From Halomonas sp. HL-93 (GTDB lineage: Bacteria; Pseudomonadota; Gammaproteobacteria; Pseudomonadales; Halomonadaceae): a stretch of 64,000 nt of DNA. Location: the NCBI RefSeq assembly GCF_900086985.1, contig NZ_LT593974.1:3596001-3660000 (forward strand), in the 5' to 3' direction. This document shows positions 40,953 through 55,574 of the stretch, piece after piece (the stretch's first letter is position 1; every line of letters begins with the position of its first letter). The translations under genes were made by a program, and so were the position numbers. The notes beneath the pieces were generated by a model, which worked only from the letters and a program-made list of their open reading frames with translations, ran no database searches and was not told the DNA's origin.

Positions 40953-42467
40953 TTACTGTGTGTTCGAATCCGACGCGTCATCGTCTTCAAACCAGGGCGC
41001 ACGGGCAGTCATGATCAGTGCCGCTGCGCGCGCTTCGTCCAACTCCTCGATATCGACCAGATCGTCGACAGACTGCTCGGCGAGATCTTCCATGGTGACA
41101 ATGCCGCGGCTGGCGAGAATGAAGGCCAAGTGGCGCTCCATACCATCCATCTCCAGCAGATCTGCTGCTGGTTGGGCACCGTCTAGCGCTTCTTCCGAGG
41201 CAATCGCCATCGTCAGTAGCTCGTCTTTCGCACGTGCACGCAGTTCCTCCACTAGATCTTCATCGAACTCTTCGATTTCGAGCATTTCTTCTAGCGGCAC
41301 GTAGGCAACTTCTTCTAGGGTGGTAAAGCCCTCATCCACCAACAGCCGAGCAACATCGTCGTCGACCTGTAAGTGGTGTACGAAGGAGTCGACCAAACTA
41401 TCAATTTCTTGGTCGCGCTTGGCTTCCGCTTCGTCTTCGGTCATGACGTTGATACGCCAGCCGGTGAGATCAGAGGCCAAGCGCACGTTCTGACCACTAC
41501 GGCCGATTGCCTGGGCCAGATTATCCTGGGCAACGGCAACGTCCATGGCATGGGCATCTTCGTCGACAAGGATAGACGCCACATCCGCTGGCGCCATGGC
41601 ATTAATCACCAACTGGGCTGGATTGTCGTCCCACAGCACGATATCGACACGCTCATTTTGCAGCTCTGTCGACACTGCCTGAACCCTTGAGCCACGCATG
41701 CCTACGCAGGCACCTACCGGGTCAATGCGACGGTCGTTAGTTTTCACGGCAATTTTAGCTCGTGAGCCGGGGTCCCGTGCGGCCCCTTTTATTTCAATCA
41801 ACTGCTCGGCGATTTCCGGCACTTCAATTTTGAAGAGTTCGATAATCAGTTCGGGACAAGTACGTGACAGCTGAAGTTGAGCACCGCGGGCGTCTGGATC
41901 AACCTTGACCAGCAGCGCGCGAACGCGCTCGTTCATACGATAGCGCTCGCCATGGATCATTTCGTTGCGGGGCAGAAACGCTTCTGCGTTATCGCCTAAA
42001 TCAATGATCAAACCGTCCCGCGTGGTCTTCTTCACAATGCCAGCGACCAGTTCGCCTTCACGGTCGGCATATTGACGCACGACTTCAGCTCGCTCAGCCT
42101 CGCGAACTTTTTGCACGATGACTTGCTTGGCTGTTTGCGCTGCAATACGGCCAAACACGGCGTTTTCAATTTTCTGCTCGACCACGTCACCCAGCTTGAG
42201 CGGCGGATCGCGCTGTTCAGCGATCGTTTCTTTAATTTCGTAATCCGGCGTTTCGAACTCGTCGTCCTCTACCACTGTCCAGTAGCGGAACGTCTCGTAG
42301 TCACCGGTGCGACGGTCGATATGTACCCGCACGCTGGCTTCTTGATTATCAAAACGCTTGCGTGACGCGCTCGCAAGAGCGGCTTCAACCGCTTCGAAAA
42401 TAACGTCGCGGGGAACACCTTTTTCATTAGAGATCGCGTCAACGACCATTAAAATTTCTTTACTCAT
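40953..42467 (-). CDS. nusA: Transcription termination/antitermination protein NusA
   Basis: RNA polymerase-associated factor for pausing, termination and rrn antitermination, 504 residues. The N-terminal domain ([21 protein letters not shown]) is followed by S1 (about 135-200) and two KH domains ([32 protein letters not shown]). Two acidic repeats occur at the C-terminus (near 365-430 and 440-500), as in E. coli. It acts with the boxA sites in this window's rrn operon. It lies 28 nt upstream of infB. Confidence 0.97.
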   Translation of the reverse strand: MSKEILMVVDAISNEKGVPRDVIFEAVEAALASASRKRFDNQEASVRVHIDRRTGDYETFRYWTVVEDDEFETPDYEIKETIAEQRDPPLKLGDVVEQKIENAVFGRIAAQTAKQVIVQKVREAERAEVVRQYADREGELVAGIVKKTTRDGLIIDLGDNAEAFLPRNEMIHGERYRMNERVRALLVKVDPDARGAQLQLSRTCPELIIELFKIEVPEIAEQLIEIKGAARDPGSRAKIAVKTNDRRIDPVGACVGMRGSRVQAVSTELQNERVDIVLWDDNPAQLVINAMAPADVASILVDEDAHAMDVAVAQDNLAQAIGRSGQNVRLASDLTGWRINVMTEDEAEAKRDQEIDSLVDSFVHHLQVDDDVARLLVDEGFTTLEEVAYVPLEEMLEIEEFDEDLVEELRARAKDELLTMAIASEEALDGAQPAADLLEMDGMERHLAFILASRGIVTMEDLAEQSVDDLVDIEELDEARAAALIMTARAPWFEDDDASDSNTQ

Positions 42468-42539
42468 GCGTTTGCCTCGCCAGAAAACCTGTCCTTATGT
42501 GCATCGCGCCAGCTACCTGCCGACCGCCACGCCACCCGG

Positions 42540-43001
42540 TTAATCGTCGAACTGCGGTACGATCTGCGCAGAATCAATGCCCTCAATGGGAAAACAGTAT
42601 TCCTCACCATCCATCTGTAGCAGGATTTCGTCGCCTTCGACACCGGCCAGCAGCCCTTGAAACTTACGCCGCCCGTCGAATGGGGCGCGCAGTTTGAGCG
42701 CAACATGGTGCCCTTGAAAACGAGTAAAATGATCCAGGGTATACAGTGGACGCGCCATACCCGGCGAAGACACTTCTAATCGATACTCACCTGGGATGGG
42801 ATCTTCGACATCCAGTATCGCGCTGACTTGGCGGCTAATGTCGGCGCAGTCTTCAACACTTACGCCGCTGTCACGCTCGATATAAATCACTAATCGCGAG
42901 TGCTTACCCTGAGAGAGATGGTCGACCCCCCACAGCTCAAAGCCCATGGCAGCGACGACAGGTTCGATCAGCGCGTGCAGCGCCGCATGTTTTGTGGCCA
43001 C
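42540..43001 (-). CDS. rimP: Ribosome maturation factor RimP
   Basis: 30S assembly factor, 153 residues. GFELWGVDHL, LVIYIERDSGVSVEDCADISRQVSAILDVEDPIPGEYRLEVSSPG are diagnostic. The start is a GTG at 43001: TAGGAG lies 8 nt upstream and the N-terminus then matches the family. A longer reading from 43166 would begin in a terminator hairpin. It heads rimP-nusA-infB-rbfA-truB. Confidence 0.93.
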   Translation of the reverse strand: MATKHAALHALIEPVVAAMGFELWGVDHLSQGKHSRLVIYIERDSGVSVEDCADISRQVSAILDVEDPIPGEYRLEVSSPGMARPLYTLDHFTRFQGHHVALKLRAPFDGRRKFQGLLAGVEGDEILLQMDGEEYCFPIEGIDSAQIVPQFDD

Positions 43002-43151
43002 AGACAATGCTCCTATAGCCGTTGCATCAGGCACCTGGCCAGGAGACATATAAAAAGCTAGGTGGCTGATTGGCGTTACCCGGAAATGTGCCTCCGGCAA
43101 GCCGATGGGCATCCGCCCTTGAGACACGCTTGTTAACGAAAAGCTGCTAAC

Positions 43152-43180
43152 AAAAAGCCCCTTCACAGGAAGGGGCTTTT
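43152..43180 (-). terminator. Terminator between tRNA-fMet and rimP
   Basis: AAAAGCCCCTTC / GAAGGGGCTTTTT hairpin with T5 on the minus strand, about 100 nt past tRNA-fMet. It ends the glmM-secG-tRNA unit before rimP. Confidence 0.85.
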
Positions 43181-43283
43181 CGAAAGAAACCTGTTACACG
43201 ATCATGGCGCTAAGCAATGGGAAAGCCCCTTAACGACACCTCTTACTGCATGAAGCGCTCGCATCTTGCTTATCACCAGAAAG

Positions 43284-43360
<77 letters not shown>

Positions 43361-43481
43361 TCAATCTAGGTCGCAGATAATAGACGCTTAAGCTTATTTC
43401 GTCAAGCTGTCTTTTATCTTTGCACGCTTCAAACATGAAGCGCTTATTACGTCTGGGGAACTGGCGAACCAGCACAACAGA

Positions 43482-43568
43482 TGGTGCCGAAGGCGGGACT
43501 TGAACCCGCACGACCGTAAGGTCACTACCCCCTCAAGATAGCGTGTCTACCAATTCCACCACTTCGGC
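43482..43568 (-). tRNA. leuU: tRNA-Leu (anticodon GAG)
   Basis: 87 nt including CCA. Acceptor GCCGAAG / CTTCGGC, long variable arm, anticodon loop CTTGAGG. It lies 34 nt after secG, as leuU does in E. coli. Confidence 0.96.
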
Positions 43569-43602
43569 ATCGGGGGAGGCTCGAGAAAGCAAGATCAATC
43601 AG

Positions 43603-43962
43603 TTACTCGCTGCTTTCCTCTAGCACTGGCGCGGTATTATCCCCACTTTCCTCGCTTTCGTCAAGCGCTGGCGCACTTTGCTGCTGCTCAATAAGGTTTG
43701 CATCGGGAATACCCTCTTCCGGTGCTTGCCCCGCCTGAGTGGCAAAATATGCCAGCGCCATAGAGGTAACAAAAAAGCCAGCGGCGAGAATGGCCGTGAA
43801 GCGCGACAGAAAGTTACCGCTACCGCGCGAGCCAAATACCGTTTGCGACGCGCCGCCGCCAAAGGCGGCCCCTGCATCGGCACCTTTACCCTGCTGAAGC
43901 AGGATGAGCACTACCAGGGCGATCGCAATCACCACATGGACCATAAGAATTGCAACTTGCAT
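43603..43962 (-). CDS. secG: Preprotein translocase subunit SecG
   Basis: Inner-membrane subunit of SecYEG, 119 residues. Two transmembrane helices (about 2-23 and 52-72) flank the conserved LLQQGKGADAGAAFGGGASQTVFGSRG loop. The C-terminal tail is acidic and longer than average. The start at 43962 (MQVAILMVHVV) gives the family N-terminus, with AGGA upstream, 4 nt after the tpiA stop. Followed by tRNA-Leu and tRNA-fMet. Confidence 0.94.
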   Translation of the reverse strand: MQVAILMVHVVIAIALVVLILLQQGKGADAGAAFGGGASQTVFGSRGSGNFLSRFTAILAAGFFVTSMALAYFATQAGQAPEEGIPDANLIEQQQSAPALDESEESGDNTAPVLEESSE

Positions 43963-43966
43963 GGCG

Positions 43967-44716
43967 TTATCCTGCTGACTGACAAATGGCGTAAAAATCG
44001 TCGGTTTTGAGCGAAGCACCGCCCACTAAACCGCCGTCGATGTCCGGCTGCGCGAGAAGCTCAGCCGCGTTGTTTGCATTCATGCTGCCGCCGTAAAGCA
44101 GTTTGAGCTGCTCGGCAAGCGAGGTATCAAACGAAGCCTGGTAAGCACGAATGCCTGCCATGACTTCCTGGGCCTGTTCGGGCGTGGCGGTACGTCCCGT
44201 CCCGATGGCCCATACCGGCTCATAGGCGATGACCACTTCGCTGCGCTGCGCTGTCTCCAGGCGCGCCATGACATGGCCCACCTGGCGCAGCACCACGTCC
44301 ATGGTATGACCCGCATCGCGCTCTTCCAGGGTCTCCCCCACGCACAGGATCGGTGTAAGCCCCACTTCAAGTGCGGCCATCAGCCGTTCAAAAACCTGCT
44401 CATCGGTTTCCCGATAAAGCTGACGACGCTCTGAGTGGCCGACAAGTACGTACGCCACTTCAAACTCTTTGAGCATGCGACCGCTTACCTCGCCGGTGTG
44501 CGCCCCTGAGTGCAGCGGATTGAGCGTCTGCGCACCGAGCCGTAGCGGGGTATTCTTGAAGGCATGGCGCGCCGCATCCAGATAGGGAAACGGCGGGATC
44601 ACGACCATATCGATGTTAGTCGGCAGCTTCGCTGCTGCAAATGCCTTGCCGAACGCTTCAACCAGTGCCGCCGAACCGTTCATCTTCCAGTTACCGGCGA
44701 TTAAGGGCCTACGCAT
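43967..44716 (-). CDS. tpiA: Triosephosphate isomerase
   Basis: Interconverts dihydroxyacetone phosphate and glyceraldehyde 3-phosphate, 249 residues. LIAGNWKMNGS with the catalytic Lys, VGHSERR with the electrophilic His, AYEPVWAIGTG with the catalytic Glu, and LYGGSM near the end. GGAGAG lies upstream. Its place between glmM and secG is the Pseudomonas arrangement. Confidence 0.97.
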   Translation of the reverse strand: MRRPLIAGNWKMNGSAALVEAFGKAFAAAKLPTNIDMVVIPPFPYLDAARHAFKNTPLRLGAQTLNPLHSGAHTGEVSGRMLKEFEVAYVLVGHSERRQLYRETDEQVFERLMAALEVGLTPILCVGETLEERDAGHTMDVVLRQVGHVMARLETAQRSEVVIAYEPVWAIGTGRTATPEQAQEVMAGIRAYQASFDTSLAEQLKLLYGGSMNANNAAELLAQPDIDGGLVGGASLKTDDFYAICQSAG

Positions 44717-44796
44717 GGACTCTCCTCACTCAAGGTGGAGCGAAATGGTATAGGAGCGGACTTGTCAAGACAACCGCTGTTGTCAGCACGATCTTA

Positions 44797-46146
44797 CTAT
44801 TCGAGCAACGCTTTCACTTGCTCGGCCAACCGATTTGCCAACTGATCCACATCAAGATGCGCGCGCCCTTCCACCATAACGCGAATCAATGGCTCGGTGC
44901 CCGACGGTCTGAGCAGCACGCGCCCTTCGTCACCAAGCTCGCCTTCTAGCGCTTTCACCGCCTGCTGAAGCGGTTCAGATGCCATTACTTCCCTGGCATT
45001 AGCGCCTGCAGGCAATCTGACATTGACCAGCGACTGAGGGACTTTCTCCAACCCTCTTAGCAACATAGGCAACGGCTGCTGCTCACGCATCATCAAGGCG
45101 AGCACCTGCAGCGCTGAGACGATACCATCACCGGTGGTTTGCACGTGGCTACACACAATATGGCCCGATGATTCACCACCCAGTTCCCACTGATTAGCCG
45201 CCATGCGCTCCATCACAAAGCGATCGCCCACCTTGGCGCGCTCAAACGGAATACCCATCTTTTCCAGCGCCATCGCCAGGCCAAAGTTACTCATGAGCGT
45301 ACCCACTACGCCCCCACCCAGCAGACCACGTGCGTGACGGTCCCGCGCGATCAGGTAAAGAATATCGTCACCGTCGACCTCACGACCTTCGGAGTCGACT
45401 AGTAATACGCGATCACCATCGCCGTCAAACGCAATCCCCAGGTCGGCGCCCTGCTGAATCACCGCCGCGCGCAATGCCGCCGGGTGAGTCGACCCCACCT
45501 GTTGATTAATATTCAGACCATCGGGCGAGCCGCCGATAACGCTGACCTCGGCGCCCAGCTCACGAAACACACTCGGCGCTATATGGTAGGTGGCGCCATG
45601 GGCGCAGTCGAGCACGATGGTCAAGCCATGCAGGCTCAGGCGATCGGGCAACGTCGATTTACAAAACTCAATATAACGGCCAGCTGCGTCATCAATGCGC
45701 ATGGCTTTACCCAATTGGGCGGCATCCGCGGTCGTCAACGGCGCTTCCAGCATGGTCTCGATGCGGTCTTCAACTTCATCCGGTAGCTTTTTACCCTCTG
45801 CCGAAAAAAACTTGATGCCGTTGTCCTCAAAGGGATTATGCGAGGCCGAAATCACAATGCCGGCGTCAGCCCGAAAGGTGCGCGTCAAATAGGCGATCCC
45901 TGGAGTAGGCATCGGACCCAATAGCGCCACATCGGCTCCCGCCGCCGATAGCCCCGCTTCCAATGCTGACTCGAACATATAACCTGAGATACGCGTATCT
46001 TTACCAATCAACACCCGGGTACGGCCTTTTTCACGGCGTAACACCTGACCCGCTGCCCACCCCAACTTGAGCATAAAATCGGCGGTGATCGGCGACTGGC
46101 CGACCGTTCCGCGAATACCATCGGTGCCAAAATAGCGTCTTGTCAT
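44797..46146 (-). CDS. glmM: Phosphoglucosamine mutase
   Basis: Converts glucosamine-6-phosphate to glucosamine-1-phosphate for cell-wall precursors, 449 residues. [10 protein letters not shown] at the N-terminus, the phosphoserine in [13 protein letters not shown] near residue 102, Mg loop DGDGDR, GGESSGH sugar loop and [12 protein letters not shown] phosphate loop. The ATG overlaps the folP stop (ATGA), the same pairing as in E. coli. Confidence 0.97.
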   Translation of the reverse strand: MTRRYFGTDGIRGTVGQSPITADFMLKLGWAAGQVLRREKGRTRVLIGKDTRISGYMFESALEAGLSAAGADVALLGPMPTPGIAYLTRTFRADAGIVISASHNPFEDNGIKFFSAEGKKLPDEVEDRIETMLEAPLTTADAAQLGKAMRIDDAAGRYIEFCKSTLPDRLSLHGLTIVLDCAHGATYHIAPSVFRELGAEVSVIGGSPDGLNINQQVGSTHPAALRAAVIQQGADLGIAFDGDGDRVLLVDSEGREVDGDDILYLIARDRHARGLLGGGVVGTLMSNFGLAMALEKMGIPFERAKVGDRFVMERMAANQWELGGESSGHIVCSHVQTTGDGIVSALQVLALMMREQQPLPMLLRGLEKVPQSLVNVRLPAGANAREVMASEPLQQAVKALEGELGDEGRVLLRPSGTEPLIRVMVEGRAHLDVDQLANRLAEQVKALLE

Positions 46147-47060
46147 ACGTTATTCTCCTTGTTGGTAGAGGCCTCACAGCCTTCCTGCCGTACAGCCCAC
46201 GCCATATTGACAGCGTCAACCGTTGGCCCCACATCATGGACGCGCACGATGCTCGCCCCGCGCTCAACCGCCATGGCAGCCAGCGCAAGTCCTCCCGGCA
46301 GCCGCTCCTCAACAGAGCGGCCTAACACCTTACCAATCATGCTTTTTCGCGACATACCCACCAGCACTGGCAACGTCAACGACTGAAGGGCGTCCATACG
46401 ATTAAGCAAGCGCAAATTATGCTCGACCGTTTTACCAAAGCCAAACCCTGGATCCACGAGCAAACGATGGCGGCGCAAGCCTGCGGCTTCGCACTCGGCA
46501 ACTCGGGCCGCCAGGTAGTCGACCACCACCTCTTCAATAGGTTTATCGTAGGCAGGCGCCTGCTGCATATGCTGAGGCTCGCCCTGGCGATGCATCAAAC
46601 ATACCGGCAGGCCGCTTGCCGTGGCGGCGGCCAGCGCCCCTTCACGCTCGAGCGAACGCACGTCATTGATCATGCCCGCCCCCAGACTGCTTGCTTCACG
46701 CATCACCGCCGGGCAACTGGTATCCACCGAGACCAGTGCGTCGAGTTCGCGCACCAGGACTTCAATCACCGGGGCGACGCGGTCAAGCTCCTGCTGCTCG
46801 GCGACCGGCGACGCCCCGGGGCGCGTCGACTCACCGCCCACATCGATGATGGAAGCGCCTTCCGCGATCATCTGCTCCGCACGCCGAAGCGCATCGTCGA
46901 CGGCCACGTGCTGGCCGCCGTCCGAAAAGGAGTCAGGGGTTACGTTCAAAACGCCCATAACCCGGGGAAAGGATAGATCGAGCAAGTGGCGCCCGCAGCG
47001 AAGCTGCGCAGAGGTCGGGGTCACCGGAGCCGAAGGGGTAGGACGTGCGGTAAAAGTCAT
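46143..47060 (-). CDS. folP: Dihydropteroate synthase
   Basis: Joins p-aminobenzoate to hydroxymethyl-dihydropterin pyrophosphate; the sulfonamide target. 305 residues. [45 protein letters not shown] and a C-terminal RVHDV. The start at 47060 gives about 25 residues before the core; sequence upstream of it is the ftsH terminator. Probably transcribed from its own promoter together with glmM. Confidence 0.95.
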   Translation of the reverse strand: MTFTARPTPSAPVTPTSAQLRCGRHLLDLSFPRVMGVLNVTPDSFSDGGQHVAVDDALRRAEQMIAEGASIIDVGGESTRPGASPVAEQQELDRVAPVIEVLVRELDALVSVDTSCPAVMREASSLGAGMINDVRSLEREGALAAATASGLPVCLMHRQGEPQHMQQAPAYDKPIEEVVVDYLAARVAECEAAGLRRHRLLVDPGFGFGKTVEHNLRLLNRMDALQSLTLPVLVGMSRKSMIGKVLGRSVEERLPGGLALAAMAVERGASIVRVHDVGPTVDAVNMAWAVRQEGCEASTNKENNV

Positions 47061-47110
47061 GCTGTCGCCTGGTCGAAAAAACGTATTGTATTGTCGCCGC
47101 ACAGCATAAC

Positions 47111-47138
47111 AAAAAGGCGTCCCTTTTGGGGACGCCTT
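47111..47138 (-). terminator. Terminator between ftsH and folP
   Basis: AAGGCGTCCC / GGGACGCCTT stem with T5 on the minus strand, 27 bases past the ftsH stop. Confidence 0.85.
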
Positions 47139-47164
47139 AACGTTACCGGACGAGCAAGATCGCA

Positions 47165-49165
47165 TTAAGAGCCCGCGGGGCCTCCTAGTGGATCAGAAGG
47201 CCGGCGGCGCGGCTCTTCGTCATCCGCATCACCGTCATCGCCCGAGGCGTCACTATCACGTGAGTCAGTCGGCGATGCCGCTGGCTGGTCATCTGTTGCG
47301 GGCGTTCCACCGCCTGGTGAATCACCATCATTCCAGCCTTCCGGCGGACGAGGCTCGCGGCCATCCATAATATCTTTCAGCTGGTCGGCGTCGATGGTTT
47401 CGTATTTCATCAGCGCCTCCGCCATCGCGTCGAGCTTATCGCGGTTGTCAGTCAGAATTTGGCGGGCCTGCTCATAGCAATCATCGATAATCTTGCGAAC
47501 TTCTTTATCGAGGCGAGTCGTGGTTTCGCCAGACTTCATCTTGGAGCCACCCTGACCAGGGCCGCCGAGGAACTGATGGGACTCATCCTCGTCGTACATG
47601 ATCGGGCCCATTTCATCCGAGAGTCCCCACTTCGCGACCATGTTATGGGCAAGCTCAGTGGCACGCTTGATATCGTTGGACGCACCGGTGGTCACACCGT
47701 TTGGTCCAAGCGTCATCTCTTCAGCAATACGCCCCCCAAACAGCGAGCATATCTGGCTGAGAATCTGCTGGCGTGACAGGCTATAGCGGTCTTCTTCGGG
47801 CAAGAACATGGTGACACCCAGCGCGCGGCCGCGGGGAATAATCGTCACTTTGTAGACCGGATCATGATCGGGCGCGACCAAGCCGATAATGGCGTGACCC
47901 GACTCATGGTAAGCCGTATTGAGCTTTTCTTTATCGGTCATGACCATGGATTTGCGCTCAGCGCCCATCATGATCTTGTCCTTGGCTAAATCAAGCTCCT
48001 CCATACCCACGAGGCGTTTGTTGCGACGGGCGGCAAACAAGGCGGCCTCATTGACCAAATTGGCCAAATCGGCACCCGAGAAGCCAGGCGTACCACGGGC
48101 AATCAACTGCGGCTTAACGTCATCTCCTAGCGGCACTTTGCGCAAGTGCACACCCAGGATGTGCTCGCGGCCCCGGATATCCGGTAAGCCAACGGTGACC
48201 TGGCGGTCAAAGCGCCCAGGGCGCAATAACGCAGGGTCGAGCACATCCGGGCGGTTGGTCGCGGCAATCACGATGACGCCTTCATTGGCTTCAAAACCGT
48301 CCATTTCGACCAGCAACTGGTTGAGCGTCTGCTCGCGCTCGTCGTTACCGCCACCCATGCCAGCACCGCGTGAGCGACCTACCGCATCGATTTCGTCGAT
48401 AAAGATAATGCACGGCGCCTGTTTCTTGGCCTGCTCGAACATGTCGCGAACACGTGACGCGCCGACACCCACAAACATTTCCACGAAGTCGGAGCCGGAG
48501 ATAGAGAAAAACGGCACTTTCGCTTCGCCCGAAATAGACTTGGCAAGCAGCGTTTTACCGGTACCCGGAGGCCCCACCATCAGTACGCCACGCGGAATCG
48601 TACCGCCCAGACGCTGGAACTTGGTGGGGTCGCGCAGGAAGTCGACCAGCTCTTCTACCTCTTCTTTGGCTTCGTCACAGCCAGCAACATCAGCAAAGGT
48701 GGTTTTGATCTGATCTTGAGAGAGCAATTTGGCTTTGGACTTACCAAAGCTCATCGGGCCGCCTTTACCACCGCCGGCGCCACCCTGCATTTGACGCATG
48801 AAAAACATGAAGATCGCCAAAATAAGCAGGATCGGGAAGCTGGCAATCAGCAGACGCGTCCAGATGCTTTGCTGCTCGGGCTCTTTACCGATTACCGTCA
48901 CGTCATTGCTCAGCAGATCATCCATTAGCTTGGGATCTTCTGCCGCCGGACGAATGGTCTGGAACTGTGAACCATCGTTACGCTCGCCCAAGATGGTGTA
49001 ACCATCAATGGTGACGTTGCGCACACGATTATCTTGCACTTGCTCGACAAACTGCGTGTAGTTCATCGACTCGGGCGCACTTTCGGTACTGAAATTGTTG
49101 AACACTGTCAGCAGGACGGCCGCGATGACCAACCATAAGATCAGGTTCTTTGCCATATCGTTCAA
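47165..49165 (-). CDS. ftsH: ATP-dependent zinc metalloprotease FtsH
   Basis: Membrane-bound AAA+ protease degrading membrane and short-lived regulatory proteins, 666 residues. Two N-terminal helices (about 6-24 and 106-127) flank a periplasmic domain. Walker A GPPGTGKT lies at 198-205, SRH region after, and HESGH zinc site near 420. The C-terminal tail is rich in Asp/Gly/Pro. I use the TTG start at 49165: GAGGG lies about 7 nt upstream and the resulting MNDMAKNL resembles the Pseudomonas and E. coli N-termini. ATG at 49156 is the alternative. Confidence 0.95.
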   Translation of the reverse strand: MNDMAKNLILWLVIAAVLLTVFNNFSTESAPESMNYTQFVEQVQDNRVRNVTIDGYTILGERNDGSQFQTIRPAAEDPKLMDDLLSNDVTVIGKEPEQQSIWTRLLIASFPILLILAIFMFFMRQMQGGAGGGKGGPMSFGKSKAKLLSQDQIKTTFADVAGCDEAKEEVEELVDFLRDPTKFQRLGGTIPRGVLMVGPPGTGKTLLAKSISGEAKVPFFSISGSDFVEMFVGVGASRVRDMFEQAKKQAPCIIFIDEIDAVGRSRGAGMGGGNDEREQTLNQLLVEMDGFEANEGVIVIAATNRPDVLDPALLRPGRFDRQVTVGLPDIRGREHILGVHLRKVPLGDDVKPQLIARGTPGFSGADLANLVNEAALFAARRNKRLVGMEELDLAKDKIMMGAERKSMVMTDKEKLNTAYHESGHAIIGLVAPDHDPVYKVTIIPRGRALGVTMFLPEEDRYSLSRQQILSQICSLFGGRIAEEMTLGPNGVTTGASNDIKRATELAHNMVAKWGLSDEMGPIMYDEDESHQFLGGPGQGGSKMKSGETTTRLDKEVRKIIDDCYEQARQILTDNRDKLDAMAEALMKYETIDADQLKDIMDGREPRPPEGWNDGDSPGGGTPATDDQPAASPTDSRDSDASGDDGDADDEEPRRRPSDPLGGPAGS

Positions 49166-49370
49166 GGGGCTACCCTCATTACAAGAATCCGTCAGTTAAA
49201 CCTAATGGTGAGACCTTACACCAGCACCAAGCGTTCAACCATTGCCAAGGCGTATAATGCCTTGGGCCATCTATGCCACGCTCGCCTTTACGGCGCAATG
49301 TGACACACTTTGCAACTGTCTGTCTGGCTATTGCGGTGATAAATCTTGGCGATAGACCGTTCGACGCTGA

Positions 49371-50018
49371 TTAACCACGAAACCCCTCCGCTAACAGATA
49401 GACCTCTCGAGAACGCGCTCGAGATGCACTGGGTTTACGTGTAACGACACGCTTAAAATCGTTACGCAACTCTTTTAAATAGCTGTCGAAGCCTTCGCCT
49501 TGGAACACCTTTACGAGTAACTGCCCGCCAGGCGAGAGCGTTTCCCGAGCCAGTTCAAGGGCCAACTCCACCAGGTACATGGCTTGCGGCTGATCGATCG
49601 CCGCCATACCACTCATATTGGGGGCCATGTCCGACATAACAAGGTCTACCGGGCGATTATCCAAGTGCTTAAGGATCGCATTAAGTACCGTCTCTTCGGT
49701 GAAGTCACCCTGGATAAACGCCACATCCGCCAAGCTATCCATCTCGAGAATATCGGAAGCGATCAACATACCGTGCTCGCCGACTTTTTCAGCGGCAATT
49801 TGACTCCACCCGCCTGGCGCCGCGCCAAGGTCAATGACCGTCATGCCTGGGCGAAGCAGCTTATCTTTGTCATCGATTTCAAGCAGCTTATAGCTTGCCC
49901 GTGAGCGATAACCATCCTGCCAGCTCTGTTTGACATAGGGATCGTCAAAATGCTCTTTCATCCAGCTCGCGCTGGTTTTGCTTGATGACCGTTTGCGGCC
50001 AGGAGGCGTTTGCTGCAT
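49371..50018 (-). CDS. rlmE: 23S rRNA (uridine-2'-O)-methyltransferase RlmE
   Basis: Methylates U2552 in the A-loop of 23S rRNA, 215 residues. [20 protein letters not shown] with the catalytic Lys, SAM motif [23 protein letters not shown] with the catalytic Asp, and [11 protein letters not shown] with the second Lys. The start at 50018 ([10 protein letters not shown]) is favoured over a GTG 15 nt upstream. It precedes ftsH as in E. coli. Confidence 0.95.
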   Translation of the reverse strand: MQQTPPGRKRSSSKTSASWMKEHFDDPYVKQSWQDGYRSRASYKLLEIDDKDKLLRPGMTVIDLGAAPGGWSQIAAEKVGEHGMLIASDILEMDSLADVAFIQGDFTEETVLNAILKHLDNRPVDLVMSDMAPNMSGMAAIDQPQAMYLVELALELARETLSPGGQLLVKVFQGEGFDSYLKELRNDFKRVVTRKPSASRARSREVYLLAEGFRG

Positions 50019-50132
50019 GAAAAATTCTAACACTGGAAGATGCGATGGGCGCTTTCACACGATGCCTTTCACTCGGTGGCGTTTCACCGTAAGATGGAAC
50101 GTTAAGCGCAAACTGGGATACCGCAAGATACC

Positions 50133-50459
50133 ATGAGCTTGTCACAGGCACAAAAGAAAGCATTTCGCAGCATTGGTCACCACCTAAATCCGGTCGTCAC
50201 CGTTTCCGAAAACGGCGTCTCCGATAATTTACTTGCTGAACTTGACCGTGCGCTCAGAGACCATGAGCTCATCAAGGTAAAGCTGGCAATGCCGGAGCGC
50301 GACGAGCGGGCCGCCATGCTGGATGAGCTTATCAACGATAGCCAATCAGAACTGGTGCAAACCATCGGCAAAATGGCGCTGCTTTACCGCCATAACCCTC
50401 AAGTGAACCCTAAGCTTTCGAATATTAAACGCTTCGAGAACCACCACGGCCGCCACTAA
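50133..50459 (+). CDS. yhbY: CRS1/YhbY (KH-like) RNA-binding protein
   Basis: Small ribosome-assembly-associated RNA-binding protein, 108 residues. LSQAQKKAFRSIGHHLNPVVTVSENGVSDNLLAELDRAL and a GxxG-like loop, with IGKMALLYRH near the end. It is divergent from rlmE, with 114 nt between starts, as in E. coli, and converges on greA. Confidence 0.93.
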   Translation: MSLSQAQKKAFRSIGHHLNPVVTVSENGVSDNLLAELDRALRDHELIKVKLAMPERDERAAMLDELINDSQSELVQTIGKMALLYRHNPQVNPKLSNIKRFENHHGRH

Positions 50460-50493
50460 ACGTTACGCAACTAAGTCGCCGCCCTGATGATTA

Positions 50494-50523
50494 AAGCCCG
50501 CGACATCGTGTCGCGGGCTTTTT
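50494..50523. terminator. Terminator between yhbY and greA
   Basis: AAGCCCGCGAC / GTCGCGGGCTT 11-bp stem, 5-nt loop, then TTTTT on the plus strand. The A run on the left is short, so it is weaker for greA. Confidence 0.85.
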
Positions 50524-50567
50524 GCGCTTGGCCATACCCTAAAGAGCGACTCCAGGGCCACATAGCC

Positions 50568-51040
50568 CTAGAGGTGCTCGACACTACCGATTTCGTACTC
50601 GACATCACCGCCAGGTGTTTTGACCACCACCACGTCACCTTCCTCTTTACCGATGAGCGCGCGCGCAATCGGTGAGGTCACGGAAATACGCCCCGACTTA
50701 ATGTCAGCCTCGTCTTCACCAACGATACGGTAAGAGACCTGAGCGTCCGTATCTAAGTTAAGCAGCGACACGGTCACGCCAAAAATTACTTTCCCGGTCT
50801 TGGGTAGCTTGGTGACATCAATCACCTGGGCACCCGAGAGCTTGCTTTCAATCTCTTGGATACGCCCTTCGATAAACCCTTGCTGTTCACGCGCAGCATG
50901 ATACTCGGCATTTTCTTTAAGGTCGCCGTGCTCACGTGCCTCAGCAATCGCCGCAATCACCTGCGGGCGCGCTTCGCCCTTAAGATGACTCAGTTCATCA
51001 CGAAGACTTTTTTCGCCCGCTACCGTCATCGGGACCTTAT

Positions 51041-51044
<4 letters not shown>
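50568..51044 (-). CDS. greA: Transcription elongation factor GreA
   Basis: Stimulates transcript cleavage in backtracked RNA polymerase, 158 residues. N-terminal coiled-coil with the acidic tip region [19 protein letters not shown], then the FKBP-like C-terminal domain ending [22 protein letters not shown]. The start at 51044 ([14 protein letters not shown]) overlaps the carB stop by 4 nt (ATGA), so it is coupled to carAB. The same carB-greA order occurs in Pseudomonas. Confidence 0.96.
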
Positions 51045-54271
<3,227 letters not shown>

Positions 54272-54331
54272 AACGGTTCCCGCAAAAAATGGGTGACGAA
54301 GAGCGACAAAAGACGGCGATGTGCGGCTAGG

Positions 54332-55492
54332 TTAACGTCGCGCCTGCATCATGGTGATAAAGCGATCAAACAACGGCGCCACATCACGCGGTCCGGGGCT
54401 GGCTTCCGGGTGGCCCTGAAAGCTAAACGCCGGTCGGTCGGTGCGCTCAATCCCCTGCAAGGTGCCGTCAAACAGCGAACGGTGCGTTGCGCGCACGTTA
54501 GCAGGCAAGGTCGCTTCATCCGCTGCGAACCCATGGTTTTGGCTGGTGATCATCACCGTCCCAGTATCCAGGTCCTGCACGGGATGATTGGCACCGTGGT
54601 GACCATGGCTCATCTTGACGGTTTTTGCCCCCGAGGCCAGCGCCAGAAGTTGATGCCCCAAGCAAATACCAAACACCGGAATATCGGTTTCCAGCACGTC
54701 CTGGATGGCCGTGATCGCGTAATCACATGGCTCGGGATCACCGGGGCCGTTGGCCAGGAAGACGCCATCAGGGTTCATCGCCAGCACCTCAGCGGCGGGC
54801 GTTTGCGCGGGCACAACCGTCAGGCGGCAGCCGCGAGCGGCCAGCATGCGCAGAATGTTGAATTTCACCCCGTAATCGAACGCCACCACATGATAGGGCC
54901 GCTCGGTCTGTGCGGCATCTGCATAACCTTCACCCAGCGCCCACTCACCCTCAGACCACTCATAGGCTTCTTTACACGACACTTCTTTGGCCAGATCCAT
55001 GCCCTTCAGCCCAGGAAACGCCTTAGCCGCTGCCAATGCCTGCTCTACCGCGCCGTCGCCTTCAGCGTCAGCGCCCGCCAAAATCGCGCCGTTCTGCGCG
55101 CCCTTATCGCGCAAGATGCGCGTTAAGCGGCGGGTGTCGATATCGGCAATGCCCAGCACGTTTTGGCTTTTCAGGTAGTCCGACAACGACTGCTCAGAGC
55201 GGAAGCTGCTGGCCATGAGTGGCAAATCACGAATCACCAAGCCCGCTGCGGCAATCGAGGCGGATTCAACGTCTTCGCTGTTAACGCCGGTGTTGCCAAT
55301 ATGGGGGTAAGTAAGCGTGACAATTTGACGAGTATAGGAGGGGTCGGTGAGGATTTCTTGATAGCCGGTCATGGCCGTATTGAACACCACCTCACCGCTT
55401 GTGACCCCCTCCGCACCAATGGCGGTTCCGTGAAACACGCTGCCATCTTCCAGGGCCAATATCGCGGGTTTGCTCAATGCGGGGTTATTCAA
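54332..55492 (-). CDS. carA: Carbamoyl-phosphate synthase small subunit
   Basis: Glutaminase subunit, 386 residues. N-terminal CPSase domain [13 protein letters not shown], then class I amidotransferase with nucleophile Cys in FGICLGHQ and the GHPEASPGP His/Glu. The start codon is TTG at 55492 with GGAGG 8 nt upstream; no ATG fits. From memory, E. coli carA also starts with TTG. A leader with a hairpin and small ORF precedes it. Confidence 0.96.
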   Translation of the reverse strand: MNNPALSKPAILALEDGSVFHGTAIGAEGVTSGEVVFNTAMTGYQEILTDPSYTRQIVTLTYPHIGNTGVNSEDVESASIAAAGLVIRDLPLMASSFRSEQSLSDYLKSQNVLGIADIDTRRLTRILRDKGAQNGAILAGADAEGDGAVEQALAAAKAFPGLKGMDLAKEVSCKEAYEWSEGEWALGEGYADAAQTERPYHVVAFDYGVKFNILRMLAARGCRLTVVPAQTPAAEVLAMNPDGVFLANGPGDPEPCDYAITAIQDVLETDIPVFGICLGHQLLALASGAKTVKMSHGHHGANHPVQDLDTGTVMITSQNHGFAADEATLPANVRATHRSLFDGTLQGIERTDRPAFSFQGHPEASPGPRDVAPLFDRFITMMQARR

Positions 55493-55574
55493 AACAAGGT
55501 CCTCCCATGCTGGTGGGAGCCTGTGGGCGCAGGCTCGGCAATTTCTTCATTATCCACGACGCGGTTAGTAAAAC

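Noticed and set aside
43002..43166. N-terminal extension of rimP
   Set aside because: It would begin inside a terminator hairpin and has no similarity to RimP; GTG 43001 with TAGGAG fits.
49246..49265. Hairpin CCAAGGC...GCCTTGG between rlmE and ftsH as a terminator
   Set aside because: No T run on the minus strand, and the loop is AT-rich; no function can be assigned.
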